A stretch of 28,731 nucleotides of DNA. It comes from Rhizaria sp. SCN 62-66. Lineage: Eukaryota; Rhizaria, unplaced. The stretch is from NCBI GenBank assembly GCA_001724265.1, contig MEDY01000661.1, positions 1 through 28,731 on the forward strand. Direction: 5' to 3'. The notes under the pieces are model-generated. The model worked only from the letters and a program-made list of their open reading frames with translations, ran no database searches and was not told where the DNA came from. Below, piece by piece: positions 1 to 12,500 of the stretch (position 1 is its first letter; the number at the start of each line of letters is the position of its first letter). The translations under genes were made by a program, and so were the position numbers.

Positions 1-519
1 GCTGCGCTGCCCGCCGCCGCCGCGGTCGCCGCGGCCGCCGCGCCCGGGGCTGCGGCCGGCGCTGGCGGGGCCTCTCTGGCCGCCGCGACCGCCGCCGCTG
101 CTGCAGCGGCCGCTGCCGCCACTGGCGGCCTGGGTGCGGGCGCGGGCGCGGCGTCCGGCGCTGCCGCCGCTGCCGCCGCCGCCGCTGCGTCTGTCTCGGC
201 CGCGGGCGTCGTGGGCTACATGCCCGGCACCGTCGTCGTGCTGGGCGGTGGCGCGGGCGCGGTGGCTGGGCCCGGCATTAGCAACGGCGTCATGTCCACG
301 TTCGCGGGCTTCAGCTCCGGCCCCGCGGTGGCGGCCGACGGCGACATGACCATGGGCCGCGCCGCGCAGATCCGCGCCGCGCTGCCGCGGGGCAACGTCG
401 ACGTGCTGCCCGCCGTGACCCCCGAGCAAGAGAGCTGCAGCGCCGCTGCCTCCACTGCTGAGGGCGAGGGCGCGGGCGTGAGTGAGCCGCCGCGGGCGCC
501 CGCGCTGCTGCCGACACGC
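1..519 (+). other. Ala/Gly-rich low-complexity segment, start of window
   Basis: Residues 1-173. The first 65 residues are almost all Ala and Gly. Then comes a Gly/Val-rich stretch (GYMPGTVVVLGGGAGAVAG and on) with scattered Met, Phe and Ser. Only one Cys is present, so this is not the tail of a C5HC2 zinc finger. No fold is recognisable. It probably links an upstream domain to the first helical segment. Confidence 0.6.
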
Positions 520-3500
520 GCGCTAGCACTGCACCTGGCACACGCGCCGTGGGTGCATCCTACCACCCTCGACGCCGTGCTCGCCTCAGCCAGCGACCTG
601 CTCAGCTTCTCGCGGGCCAAGGCGCGCGCGCGCGGCCAGCGAGCCCGCGTGTGGCGCTCGCTCGTCCGCAGCGCGCTACAGTACGACTGGGAGAACGGCA
701 GTCCCGAGCAGGACGGCGCCGCTGCGGACGGCGACAACGGCGACGACGGGCAGCCGCGCACCGCGGACGACTCCGCCGCGGCTGCCGAGATGGGCGACGC
801 CGACAACAGCAAGGCGCTGACTGTGGGCGGCAGCGGCAAGAGCCGGCGCACGCCGCAGTTCTCGGACGGCCCCATGCTCGGCCAGTCGCGTCTGCGCGCG
901 CTGGTCAACGCCGCCATCGCCTCGCTCGTCGACGGCACCTCCGCCGACTCCAACTCCAACGCCACCAACAGCACCAGCGCCGCCAGCGCGACCGCGAACA
1001 GCGGCGCCGCCGCTGCCGGTGACGACGCCGAAGATGCGGCCGCCCCCACGGGCGCACAGTCGCAGTGGCAGCAGGCGCTGCTGTCGAAGCAGGCGCGCCC
1101 GGTGACGCTGCTGGATGTGCGCGTGCTGACGCTGCTGCTGGACCGTGCGCGCGGCTGGCACGGCCGCGTGCGCCACCTGCTGCGCTCCAAGGACGGCTTC
1201 CCGCTCGAGGACATCCAGGCGCTCGAGGCCGAGGCGCGCGATCAGCTGCCCTACATCTCCTCCAAGGAACGTGCCAAGATCGCCGAGCTGTCGCGAGAGG
1301 CCGGCGCGTGGGTCGCCGCGGTGCGCCTCAAGCTCGCCAAGGCCTGGGCCACGCCCTCGGACCCGTTCTACTCCGGCGCAGTCGCCACGGTACCCGCGGC
1401 CGACGAGCCGGACAGCAACGCCGCCGCGGTGAACTCGAGCAGCAGCGCCGCCAATGGCAACAACGCTGCTGAGGACGGCGAGGGCGAGGACGCCGAGGAC
1501 GACGATGACGACGACGCTAACGAGAGCAACGCTCAGGCGGTCACTGTCGCGGGCAACAGCAACAGCAGCAGCAGTAGCTCGCGTAATCGGTCGCGCAACA
1601 ACAGCAAGCGCTCGCGCAACCGTTCCTCGACCTCGGGCTCCAGCTCCAGCTCCAGCTCAGGCTCCAGCTCCTCGAGCTCCGGCTCCGGCAGCGGCGGCCA
1701 GGTCGACGTGCCGCACCCGCCGGGCAAGCTGACCCCGCTCGCGGTCATGCGCCTGCTGCGCACCGCGGACAAGGCCTTCCCGGGCGTGTTCACGGACGAG
1801 GCCAACTACCTCCGCGCCGCACTGCTCTTCCGCAAGCACCTGCTGTCGACACTCTTCTCCGCGCTGCCCGGTGTCCCGCGCCGCCTGCTGCTCGACGCGG
1901 ACCCCGCGGCCAGCGTGACGGTCTCGCAGCCTCTGCCGCCGCTCGTGTCGCCCTCGCCCGGGTCGCCGCTCGTGGGCGCCGCGGCGGGCGCCAGCACCAG
2001 AACGCTCGCCATCGCGGCCGCCGCGGCTGCTGCGGCCAACGCGGCCGCTGCGGACCCGAACGACGACGTGGACGACGACGAGGAGGGCGACGGCGGCCGT
2101 GCGCTGTCTTCGTACGCCTCCACCGCCAAGTCTACTGGCAAGAGCACCAACAAGGTCATGACCGACTCGGACTCCGCCGACGCCGCGGCCGGCGCCAACG
2201 CCGCGACAGGCGGCGTGCTGGGTTTCATCACTGCCGCCAACGTCGCGCCTGACCACGCCGTGGCGTCCGCCGCCGCGTCGTCTGCTTCGGGCTCCAGCTT
2301 CACCGACCTGCCCCCGCTGAGCGCGCCGTCGTCGCCGTTCCTGTCGTCGACGCTGTCGTACCGCTCCGTCGCGGGCTCGCTGTCGTCCTTCGGCGGCGTG
2401 CCCAGCTACCTGCTCATGCGCACGCTGCAGCAGGCCGAGGTGATCCTGCCCGGCCCGCTCATGGCCACCATCGACAACGTCGTCACCATCGACGTGTCCG
2501 GCTTTTGCGCGCCCTCGCGCCCGCGGCTGCACCTGGCCGAGGCCGTGGACCTGCTTGCGCTGGCCCACACGCGCCTGGGCTTCATGCATGTGCCCGAGCT
2601 GCGGTACCTCGAGGTCGCCGTTCGCGTCGCCACCGACTGGGTCACCATGGCGCGCGACCTCTGCACGCGCCCGCAGTCGATGCCGCTCTTCTCGCAGATG
2701 CGCGACCACCTGGCGTATGCGCAGATCCTCCCGCTGGCCGTGTCCGAGGAGGCGCTGCTGCGCCGCGAGCTGGCCACGCGTGAGTGGGGGCTGCAGGCGA
2801 CCGTGATGCGCGCCACGGCGCTGCGCTGCGGCTATCGCGGGCTCACGCTGCCCACGGTCACCTCGCTGCTGCACGCGGCCGACGCGATCCCCGTGGACCC
2901 GGCCGTGCCGACGTACCGCACGCTGCGCTCCACGCTCGACGCCGCGCACGTCGTCAACGCGCTCGCGCAGGACGCGCTGGGACCCATCTACAGCGAGCCG
3001 GCGTCGCTGGAGCCGCTCGACGCTGTGACAAGCGCCGTCGCCATGCTCAACGCGGCGACCGCCGAGGCCACGGCCGCCGTCGCCGCGGGGCTGCCCCCGC
3101 CGCTGCTGTCGTTGCCCGAGGTCGACCTGCTCGCGCTCACGCACAGCCACATCAAGGCGCTCGAGAAGGCCTACTCCGCCTACGCCACCGCGGTCGCCGC
3201 CGCCACCGCGGCCGCCGCCGCTGCCGGCACGCCCGCGCCGTCCCCGCTGTCGCGCCTGCTGCGCCGCGCGCAAACCCCGCACCAGCTGTTCCTCAGCCCG
3301 TCGGGCGCGCGCGCGGCACCGCGGCAGTCGCTGATGTTCTGGCGCGCGCTGCACCTGGCGATCCGCTCCACAGGGCTGCACCAACCCATCGTGTGCCAAG
3401 TCGAGGTTGTCATCGCCAACACCCTCAAGTGGTTCGTCGAGGCGCGCGCGCTGCTCACGGTCACCAACTCGCCCGCCAGCGCCGGCAGCGCCAGCGGGCT

Positions 3501-6500
3501 GGAGGGCACGGACGCTGCGGTGGGCGCTGCGGCCGCGGTGGTGGCGCCGCACTCTATCCCGTTCCTCCAGGTCGAGGCGATTCTCTCGCGGCTCGGCTCG
3601 CCGTCGCTGGCCTTCATCCCGGCCGCCACGCCCGAAGTCATCCTGCTGCGCCACCTCTCCACAGCCGGCCGCGGCTGGGTTGACGCCGTCGCCGTGGTGC
3701 TTAACACGCTGCGCTTCTCCAAGGCGCTCGTGCCCAACTTCATTAAGAACCAGCTCATGAACCCGAATGTCGTCGCCACGGCCGCGCACAACGCCCAGAT
3801 CATCGCCGGCAAGAGCACCGGCCTCAGCGGCGCGGGCAACATGGGCGCCAACAGCGCTGCTTCAGTCGCTGACGACGACGACGGGCCCGAGTCCTCCGCG
3901 AGCCAGTACGCGGGCGCCGTCCCCGAGGCCTACGCGGCCGCGCAGGCGACCAACAGCGCCCTAGCGGCGGCTGGGCTCACGGGCCCCTCCGCGGCGCACG
4001 CTGACCGCGCCGAGGCCGTGATTGGGCTGCGCTGCCTGCTCTCCCTGTACGCGCACCCGCCGACGTACAGCCTCGCGCAGCGCTTCGTGGACGCTCTCGA
4101 GGCCGCCTGCGTCATGTCACGCGCCATGCGCGACCAGGCGCGCCTGCGCTCCAGCGGCCACGGCTACGGCTACGGCAGCAGCGGCCGCGTCAAGGGCGAG
4201 GACGCCGAGAACGGCGACGGCAGCGGTGCCGTCAATGGCAGCGGCGTCGGCAACAACAACGGCGAAGAGGAGGAGGAAGAGGAGGACGACGGCACCGGCA
4301 ACGCTCTCAGTCTCCGCACGGGCCGCGGTCTCAAGCGTACCCTCCCCGCGTCCTCGCCGTCCACTTCCGCCGCCGCCTCCAACACCGCCGCTTCGGCCGC
4401 TGCGGCTGACGCCGTCAAGGCCGAGTCTGCCTCGGCCGCAGCCGCCGACGCCGCGGCCACGGACGCCGCCACCAAGCGCTCGCTCACCAAGCGCAAGCGC
4501 TCGCGCACGGCCGCGGCCTCCGCTGCCGCCGCCGCTGCCCGCCGCGCGCTCGCTGCCGCTGCCGCCGCCAACTCGGCTGCCGCCGCCGCCGTCCGTACTG
4601 CAGGCTTCACGGGCTTCGGCGTCGCCACGCCCGCCGCTGCCGCCGCCGCGGCGGCCGCTGCTGCCTCGGACTCCGTCGCAGGCGCGGCCGCGGGCTCAGG
4701 CGCTGGTGCTGGCGCGGGCGCGGGCGACGGCGCCGGCGCTGGCTCCGGCTCTAACACCGCCGCCGCGACCGCTGCGTCCGCCGCCGCCGCTGCTGCCGCA
4801 GCAGCGGGCGTGTCGCACCATCACATCACGATGGGCCGCCGCATCACGCCCTACGAGCTGGCGCTGCTGTTCGGCCTCTCTGTGGACGTCATGTCGCTCG
4901 GCGACGTCGCCGCGCTCGCCAACACCGCCGCCGTCGCCGCCAACTCGTCCCTGGCCGCGGGCGGCAACGCGCGCAGCAGCAGCGGCCTCGGCTCCCCGGC
5001 CTCCGTCTTCGCCACGGCGGCGTCCCCGCTCGCGGCCGCGGGTGCGCGCGCCGGCGCCTTCGCCAGCCCCACAGCGAGCTCTAACGCCAGCGCGCACGCC
5101 AGCGCGTTCCTGTCGCGCAGCCAGCTCACTGGCACCGCGGCCGCGGCCGCGATCGTCGCCGCGGGCCGCTGGGACCAGGCCGTGACGCGCGCCGGCTTCA
5201 ACGGCGCTAACAGCGGCAACGCGGGCGTCGGCTACGGCCTGGGCCTCGACGACTACGAGGACGACGACGAAGAAGAGACCGTCTCGCTCGCGAGCCCCGC
5301 TGCTAACGCCAGCGGCGACGGTAACAACGATCTCATGCAGCTGCCCTCGCCCGTCTCCGGCGCCAGCGCGAACAACAGCAGCGGCGCCAGCGGCGTCTCT
5401 GCTGTGACCTCGCCCGTCGCCCGCACCCCGCGCGCCAGCCCACTGCTGCGCTCGCGGCTTAACTTCTTCTACCGCGCGCTGCTTACGGTCTTCACCTCCT
5501 CCGACTCGGCCTCCGACGGCGACGACGTGGCGGATTGGGACACCGTGCTCGCCGCGGGTGCGGGCGCCGGTGGCGGCGGCGGCGGCGGCAGTGTAACCGC
5601 GACGGCGACGTACATCGTGCACGACCTCGCTGAAGTGCGTGAGCTCATGGCTCTTGCCGTCTCCGCGGCGGACGCGGCCAACGTGTTCGTCGATGTCCCC
5701 ATCACCTCGCTCAACGCCATCGCCACCTCCAGTAACAGCAACGCCATCAAGAATGCCGCCGGCTCTAGCGCTGGCTCCGGCTCTGCTGTCGTGCCTGCTG
5801 CGGCCAGCACCGGCCCCAGGAAGGTCCAGAACTCTTCGCCGTTCCTGGCCACCAACTCCTCCGCCGCCGCTGCTGCTGCGGCCGCTGCGAGCGCCGCTAG
5901 ACTGGCGAAGGCCACCGGTAGCGGCACAGCCGAGACCGGCTCACCGCTGCTGCTGCCCCCGCCGCTCCCGGCGTCGGCCTCCGTCGCCGCTGCCGCAGCC
6001 GCCGCGGCCGCCGCCGACGCTGACGCCGATGCGGACGCCCCCGTGCCCGCAGCCGCAACGGTCGCCGCGGCCGCCGCGGCCGCTGCGGCCGCCGCTGCCG
6101 CCGCTGCTGCTGCAGCCGCTGCAGGTCGCGGCGACGCCCTGAGCCCCCTGAGCACGCTGCCGCCGCACTACTCGCTTGACCAGTCGCCGCTCATCTGCGC
6201 CGCGCCCTCCGCGGCCGCCGCTTCGGCCGCGACGGGCGGCTGGCGGCGCGTGGCGCTGCGCGACATGACCCTGGCGGACATGCAGGCGTACTTGGGTGCC
6301 TCGGCGACGGCGTCTGTGCCCACCACGGCGTCGCCGCTCGTGCGCATCGTGTCCACCGAGGCCGCCAACGCCGCGGCCGCCGCAGTCGCGTCCGTCACTG
6401 CTGCCGGCGCCGGCTCGACCGCGCTCGCGGTGATGGGCGACGGCGACAGCGACAGCGGTGCTAATAACAACAACGCCGCGCGAGCGAGCGCGACTGCGAG

Positions 6501-9500
6501 CGCGCCCGAGGTGTACGCGCTGACTGCGTCCGTGTCGTATTGCGGCGTGGACGGCGTGGCGTGGCTGCCGCACCCGGCGCTGCTGACGCGCTCCCCGCTC
6601 GCGCTGCTGTCGATCCCGCTCGTCGCCATCGCCGAGGCCAAGCTGCGCGAGGTTGTGCTGACCGTGCGCACAGCGTGGATGCTGCTCTGCGCGCCGCCCA
6701 CCGTCACCTTCAGCATGAAGACGCACCAGAAGATGATTGTGGCGCTGCGCAACATCGGCGAGACGGACGTCGAGTTCGCACCCTTCGCCGCTGCCGTCAA
6801 CAACAGCAGCATAGGTAACAGTTCTAGTGCAGCCAACTCGAACAGCGTCAAGCGCGAGTCTTCCGGTGCCGAGACTGCGCCGAGCAGTGACGCCGCGGCG
6901 AGCGCGACCCCGTGCACCGTGGGCGTGCGCGTCGAGCCGCTGTACTCGATCGGCATGCGCCTCGCAGCTGGCGCGACGTGGGTGGCGCGCGCGGCGTCGA
7001 TCCTCAAGACGGCCGGCACCGCGGCCAACGCCAGCTCCAACTCCACCACGGCCGCCGCCATTGCTGCTGCCGCGGCAGGCGCCGCCGCGGTCAAGGGCGC
7101 CCGCGCGAGCAAGCGCTCTGTTGCGGACGCCACCGCCAGCAACAGCGGCGTCAGCATCGACATCCTGCCCGACGGCGACGACAGTGCGGCGCACGGCGAC
7201 GGCGACGGTGACAGCACCGAGCACGGCGCTGGCGCGATGTCCGACGGGCCCGAGCCCTGCGCCTGCACCGCCGCGTGCGACTGCGCCAGCGCCGCCGCGG
7301 ACAAGAACGGCGCGCTCTCGGCCGTGCAGTCCGCACTGGCGCTCACCGCGGCCGCCGACGTGCTGCTTGACTGCGACGACGACCTCACGCTGCACTGCGC
7401 CGCCGCCACGCGCCTCGACGCGCCGCTCACCTCGGCCGCCGCGCTCGCCGCCGCGGCCGCCGCGGGTGGCGTGGGCGGCGCCGTGTCGCTCCCCGGCGCG
7501 ACATCGGTCGTGCCGCGCCTTGTGCCCGCCGCCGCTGCCGCCGCTGCCGCCGCGCTGACGCGTCTCGCCCCCGCCGCGGGCCCCGCCGCCGCCGCCGCTG
7601 CCGCCGCCGCCGCTGCCGCGGGTCCGGCCCCCTCGCAGGTTCTGGACATGGGCGTGCTGCAACTGGCGCTCGTGCTCGGCCTCGCGCAGTCCGGCCTTGC
7701 GCCCTTTGACTCCGTGTACAACAACTCGTCCACGCTCGGCACCGCCGCTCACGCCAAGGCAGTCGCGAAACCGAACGCCGACTCTGCGACCGCGTCGTCG
7801 AGTCTGAGCGAGGACTACGGCCAGGGCGGCGAAGGCAACGCGGGCGCGCTCGCCAGCGGCTCCGCGCCCGGCTCCGCGGCGCTCGTGATCCCGTCGCGCG
7901 CGCTGTCTCCCTACCAGACCGCCCTGCTCTCGCAGGCCGGCTACGTCAACCCCGTCGCGGCCACCGCGCGCGCCGCCGACGCCGCCCGCGCGCGCGCCGT
8001 CGCGGCGGCGGCGGACGCGGCCGCTGCGGCCGCTGACGGCGACGTTGCGGGTGCCGGTTCGGCCGCCGCGGTCGCTGCCGCTGCTGCCGCCGCCGCTGCC
8101 GCTGCTGCTGCCGCGATCGGCGGCTCGGCTGGCGCCGGTACTGCTGGTGCGGCCTATGCTGCCGCCGCTGCTGCCGCCGCGGCCGCCCTGGCCGCCGCGA
8201 GCCGTCTGGAGCCGCGCACGCTCTCGGCTCGCGGGGCCGCTGCTGCTGCTCGCGGTGGACGTGGCCGTGGCCGCGGCCGTGGTCGCGGCCGCGGCCGCGG
8301 CGGAAGCAGCATTGGCGCGGGCATGCATGACAACTCGGACAACGAGAACGCGGGCGGCAGCAGCAGCGCGAGCGGCAGCGGCAGCGACAACGAAAACGAC
8401 GGCGCCGCCTCCGGCTCGTCGTCCTCTGAGCCCTCTGGAGGCGAGGAGGACGAGACCGTCTCCGCCGTCGACGTCGCCGCCGTGGCCGCTGCCGCCGCTG
8501 CGGACGCCGCTGCTGCGGCCACCGCGGCCGCTGCTGCCGCCGCCGCTGCCGCCGCTCTACCTGTGGTGAGCCTCGACCCCACCAGCGCCGTGGCTGCCGC
8601 TATCAACGACCCTATGTGCTTCGTCGGCCGCATCACCAGCGTCTCCGCCCCCAACAACGCTGCCCTGAATAGTATGCGGTCTGAGTCAAGCACCAGTGCG
8701 GCCGATGGCGCTGTTGTCGGCGAGAGCACGCTCGCGGGCGTGCCCGGTGTCGTCGTCGGCACCATCACCGCCAACTACTGCGACGCGACCCACTTCGACG
8801 CGCTCGTGAACTTTCCCGCTGCCGGCGCCGCCGCCGCTGGCTCTGCCGGCGGCGCGGGCTCCCCGACCTCCGCGGCTGCCGCGGCCGCTGCTGCGGCTGC
8901 AATGGGCTCGGCGGGCGCGGGCTCCGGCGCCAACGCCGGCGTCGGCGGTGTCACTGGCAGTGTCGGTGGCGCCGCGGGCAGTCTGGAAGGTGCGGCGGGC
9001 GCGAACAACGTCGACTACGGCGCCAACCTGGTCACGCTGCAGCAGGCGATGCTCTGTCTCTTGACGCAGCTGTCCTCTTCCGGCTCTGCCGCTGCCGCCG
9101 CAGCTGCAGCTGCCGGTGTCGCCAGTGGGGACGATGCTGCTGCGGACGAGGGCACCGCGCTGCTGCCGCCGCTTTCCGCGGCGACTGCGGCGACGCTGGT
9201 GCCCTTCGCGCCCCACAGCGACGGCTCGCACGGACTCAACGTGCACCTCGCGCTGCTGTCGCCGCTCGCCACGCACGCCGACGTGCGCGCCGCGCTCTCT
9301 GCTACCGACAACAGCAGCAACGGCGACATGACCACCTCGACCTCTGGCTCTAGCGCCAGCGCGAGTGATAACGTTGCGTCCGTGAGCGTGAGCGCGCGCG
9401 CCGCGGTGCGCCGCCTGCGCCGCGTGCTGCGCCACCTCGACGGCCACGCCATCGCAGACATGATCTGCAAGATCGCCTCGGGCGCGGGCCGGCTTAACTT

Positions 9501-12500
9501 CGACTCCGCGGATACGAACTCCAGCAACGCCGACCCCGAGTCGCTGGTGTCCATCTCGCATGGCGTTCGCCTCCTCATCTCCTCCGTCTCTGACGCTGAT
9601 GCCGACGCTGACGCCGAGAACGCAACTGACGCCGACGCGTCTCTGTTCGACGAGCTGTCCTCGCCTCTCACGCGCGCTGTCGCCAGCAGCGGCGTGGCCG
9701 GCGCTGCGGTCGGCGCCGCGCTGCTGGACGTGTGGCACCTCGCCGAGCACGGTCTGCTCGGCCTGCTCTGGCCCACGGTCACTGGCGCCTCGCTCTCGGC
9801 CGCCGCCGCGGGATTCCCTCTGCCCGCGCTCACGGCGACTGCGACTGCAACTCGCAGCAGCAGCTCCAGCGTCTCAGCGAGCGTCAAGGCGCAGAAGGTG
9901 ACCGAGGCTGCGGACGCCGGCGACGCCGCTACCGCGATCGCGCTCGCACTCGGCAACCCGCGCGTGCCCTCGTCCAACTCGAACAGCAGTGTGACGGTGA
10001 CGACGACGACGACAACCACGGTCACCACGACCACCACAGTGACTGTGGAGAATGACAGCAAGAGCAACAACACCGACAGCGCCGCCGCTGCCTCGCCGTC
10101 CCAGTCGCAGTCCGCCCAGGGCCAGTGGTCTGCAGTCAACTTCAACGCGCTGATCAACGCGTCAGGTCGTCGCGCCGGCATCTGGGGCGCCGCAACTGCG
10201 CCGCTCGCGCTGCTGCTCGCGCCCTTTGTCGTGGACCCGCTCGCCCTCGCGCTCAACACCGCGCCCTTCGCCGCTTCCGCGACCAGCACGAGCTCGCAGA
10301 CGCACACTGTGCGCTGCGCAGGCCCCGTCACCGCGGCCGCGGCGCCCTCCGCGACCGTTTTCTTCCCGCCGCGCCCCGCTGTCGCCTTCAGCACCAAGAT
10401 GGTGTCCGAGATCGCCGCTGCCACGGCCGCGACCGCTGCGGCCAACGCCGCCGCTGCGGCCGCCGCGACCGCTGCGGCGACTGCTGCGTCGGACCCGATG
10501 GCCCTCGCGGCCGCGGCGTTCCAGCGCAGCCTCGGCGGTGCGCGCGCGCGTGGACGCGGCCGCGGCCGCGGCCGTGGTCGTGGCCGTGGCCGTGGCCGCG
10601 GACGGCTGGACTTCAACTCGATGCTGCACGACGACCTGAGCGGCGGACGCCGCCGCGGCGCCGCGGGCAGTGACGATGACGAAGCTGAGGCTGAAGCTGA
10701 AGGCGAGGAGGCTGATGTCGACTCTGCGGCGGCCGCTGCCAACGCCGCTGCTGTCGGTATTGATGATGTGACGGTCAAGACTGAGCCTGAAACGGCTGCC
10801 GTCGTTGAGCCCGCTGTGGCTGTGGCGGTGACCAGCATGACCGACGGTGACACCGAAGTCGCGCCGGTCTCTGCTACCAACTCTAGCGACAACAAGCCTG
10901 TCCCGACCGCTGCGAGCACCACTGCGCCCGCTGTGAACGCGTGGGCTGCCATCGCGTCCGCCGTCGCCGCCGTGCCGCCCTCGTCGGTGGCCGCGAGCCT
11001 CGACCCCCGTGTGCTGCTCCTCGTGTCGCTGCGCAGCCTGCGCCGCCGCCGCGCACAGAAGAGCAAGCTCATCAGCCACGCGCACGTCGCGGCACAGCGC
11101 CGCGACCGCAGGCGCGGCGGCCGCGGTGGCAACGCCAATAGCGCCGCCGCTGCTGCCGCCGCCGCCGCTCGCGGGGGCGGTGACGACGACGATGAGGAGG
11201 AAGAAGAAGAGCCCTCTAGCGCCGCCGCGGCAGTCGCTGCCGTCGCCGCGGCCGCCGGTGGCGGCAAGGGCCGTAAGAGTCAGCAACAGCAGCAGACCGC
11301 TGCCGCCGCTGCCGCCGCCGCCGCTGCTGCTGCGGCTGCCGCAACCGCTGCCGATGACGACGAGGAGGGTGCCGATGGCGCCCGAGACGACGACGCTGCG
11401 GCGGACTCCGTCTACGGTGTCGACCTCGGCCTCGGTCTCCCGGGCTCCTTCGCGCTTCCGTCGCTCTCGCTGCCGCTCTCCACGGCGCTCGCCGCTGGGG
11501 TCTCTGTGCCTCGCAACAGCAGCGGCAGCAGCTCGAGTACGGTGGTGACCGTCGGCAACCTGATGGGCTTCCCGTTCATCTCCACCGCAGCGCACGCCGT
11601 GCCCGCTTCCGCCTCGTCCTCTGTCCCCGCCTCGACGCCGACCGCGTCGTCCACTGACGGCGACGCGAACGCGAGCGTGAACGGAACGATGAACAGCTAC
11701 GCTGTCTCGATCCCGCACCTGTCGAAGCTCAACCCTCTCGGATACCTGCCCTCCGCCGTGCCGCTCGAGGTCGTCGCGCGCAACAGCTGGTACCGGTTCA
11801 CGCTGGAGGAGCTCACGCCCGACGCGGACGACGTCGCCATGCGCCTCGCGCTCTGGGGCCTGATGCGCGGCGTCATGGCCAAGACCGCCGCCGGCGTCGC
11901 GCTCGCCAAGTGCCAGGACACCAGCGAAGACAGTGCGAGCGCCGACGTCGCTGCCGAGAGCGAGGCCGGAGCTGCCGATGAGAGCTCGCTTGAATTCATC
12001 GACCGCTTCATCGCCCTTCCCGCTGGCGCTGCCTCCGGACCCGCCAGCGCCGGTACTCGACTCAGCGCCAGCGCTGATGTCAGCGGCATGAGCGCGGCCG
12101 CGTGGTACGCGCAGACGATCGCGGACGCCTTCCCCGCATCCGGCCCCGTGCGCGGCACCATCGTCTACTACGGCCACGAGCCCACCACGGCCGCCTCCGC
12201 TGCCGCCGCCGCCAAGGCGCGCGCGCAGGCGCAGGCTCAGGCCGCCGCTGCTGCTGCCGCTGCCGCCGAGGGCGACGCCAAGCCCGAGTCCGCCGCGGCT
12301 GCCGCTGCCGCCGCGGCTGCCGCGCTCGCGCTGGCCGACGCCGCCCCCGCCGTCGCTGCCGTCGCGTCGCCCGCTGAGTCCTCGTCCTCGTCCGGTGGCC
12401 GCGCGGTCAACGCCGCCGCGCTCGCCGCTTACCTGCACTACTACGCGCCGTCGTCACTGGCCGCGGACGCCATGAGCCGTCTCTGGCGCGCTTCGCACGG

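Noticed and set aside
478-2785. GTGAGT strings at 478 and 2,780 that look like splice donors
   Set aside because: Neither has a matching acceptor with a polypyrimidine tract nearby. The reading frame and helical pattern (ELATREWGLQAT) continue straight through the second one.
8251-8304. RG box DNA read as a CRISPR-like or tandem DNA repeat
   Set aside because: The repeat is in frame, codes for Arg-Gly and has synonymous codon changes, so it is explained by the protein.
10180-10260. Possible transmembrane helix (GIWGAATAPLALLLAPFVVD)
   Set aside because: It is a single weak hydrophobic stretch with Pro in the middle, inside a protein with PHD fingers and nuclear-type basic motifs, and has no signal or second helix. 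A buried helix is more likely.
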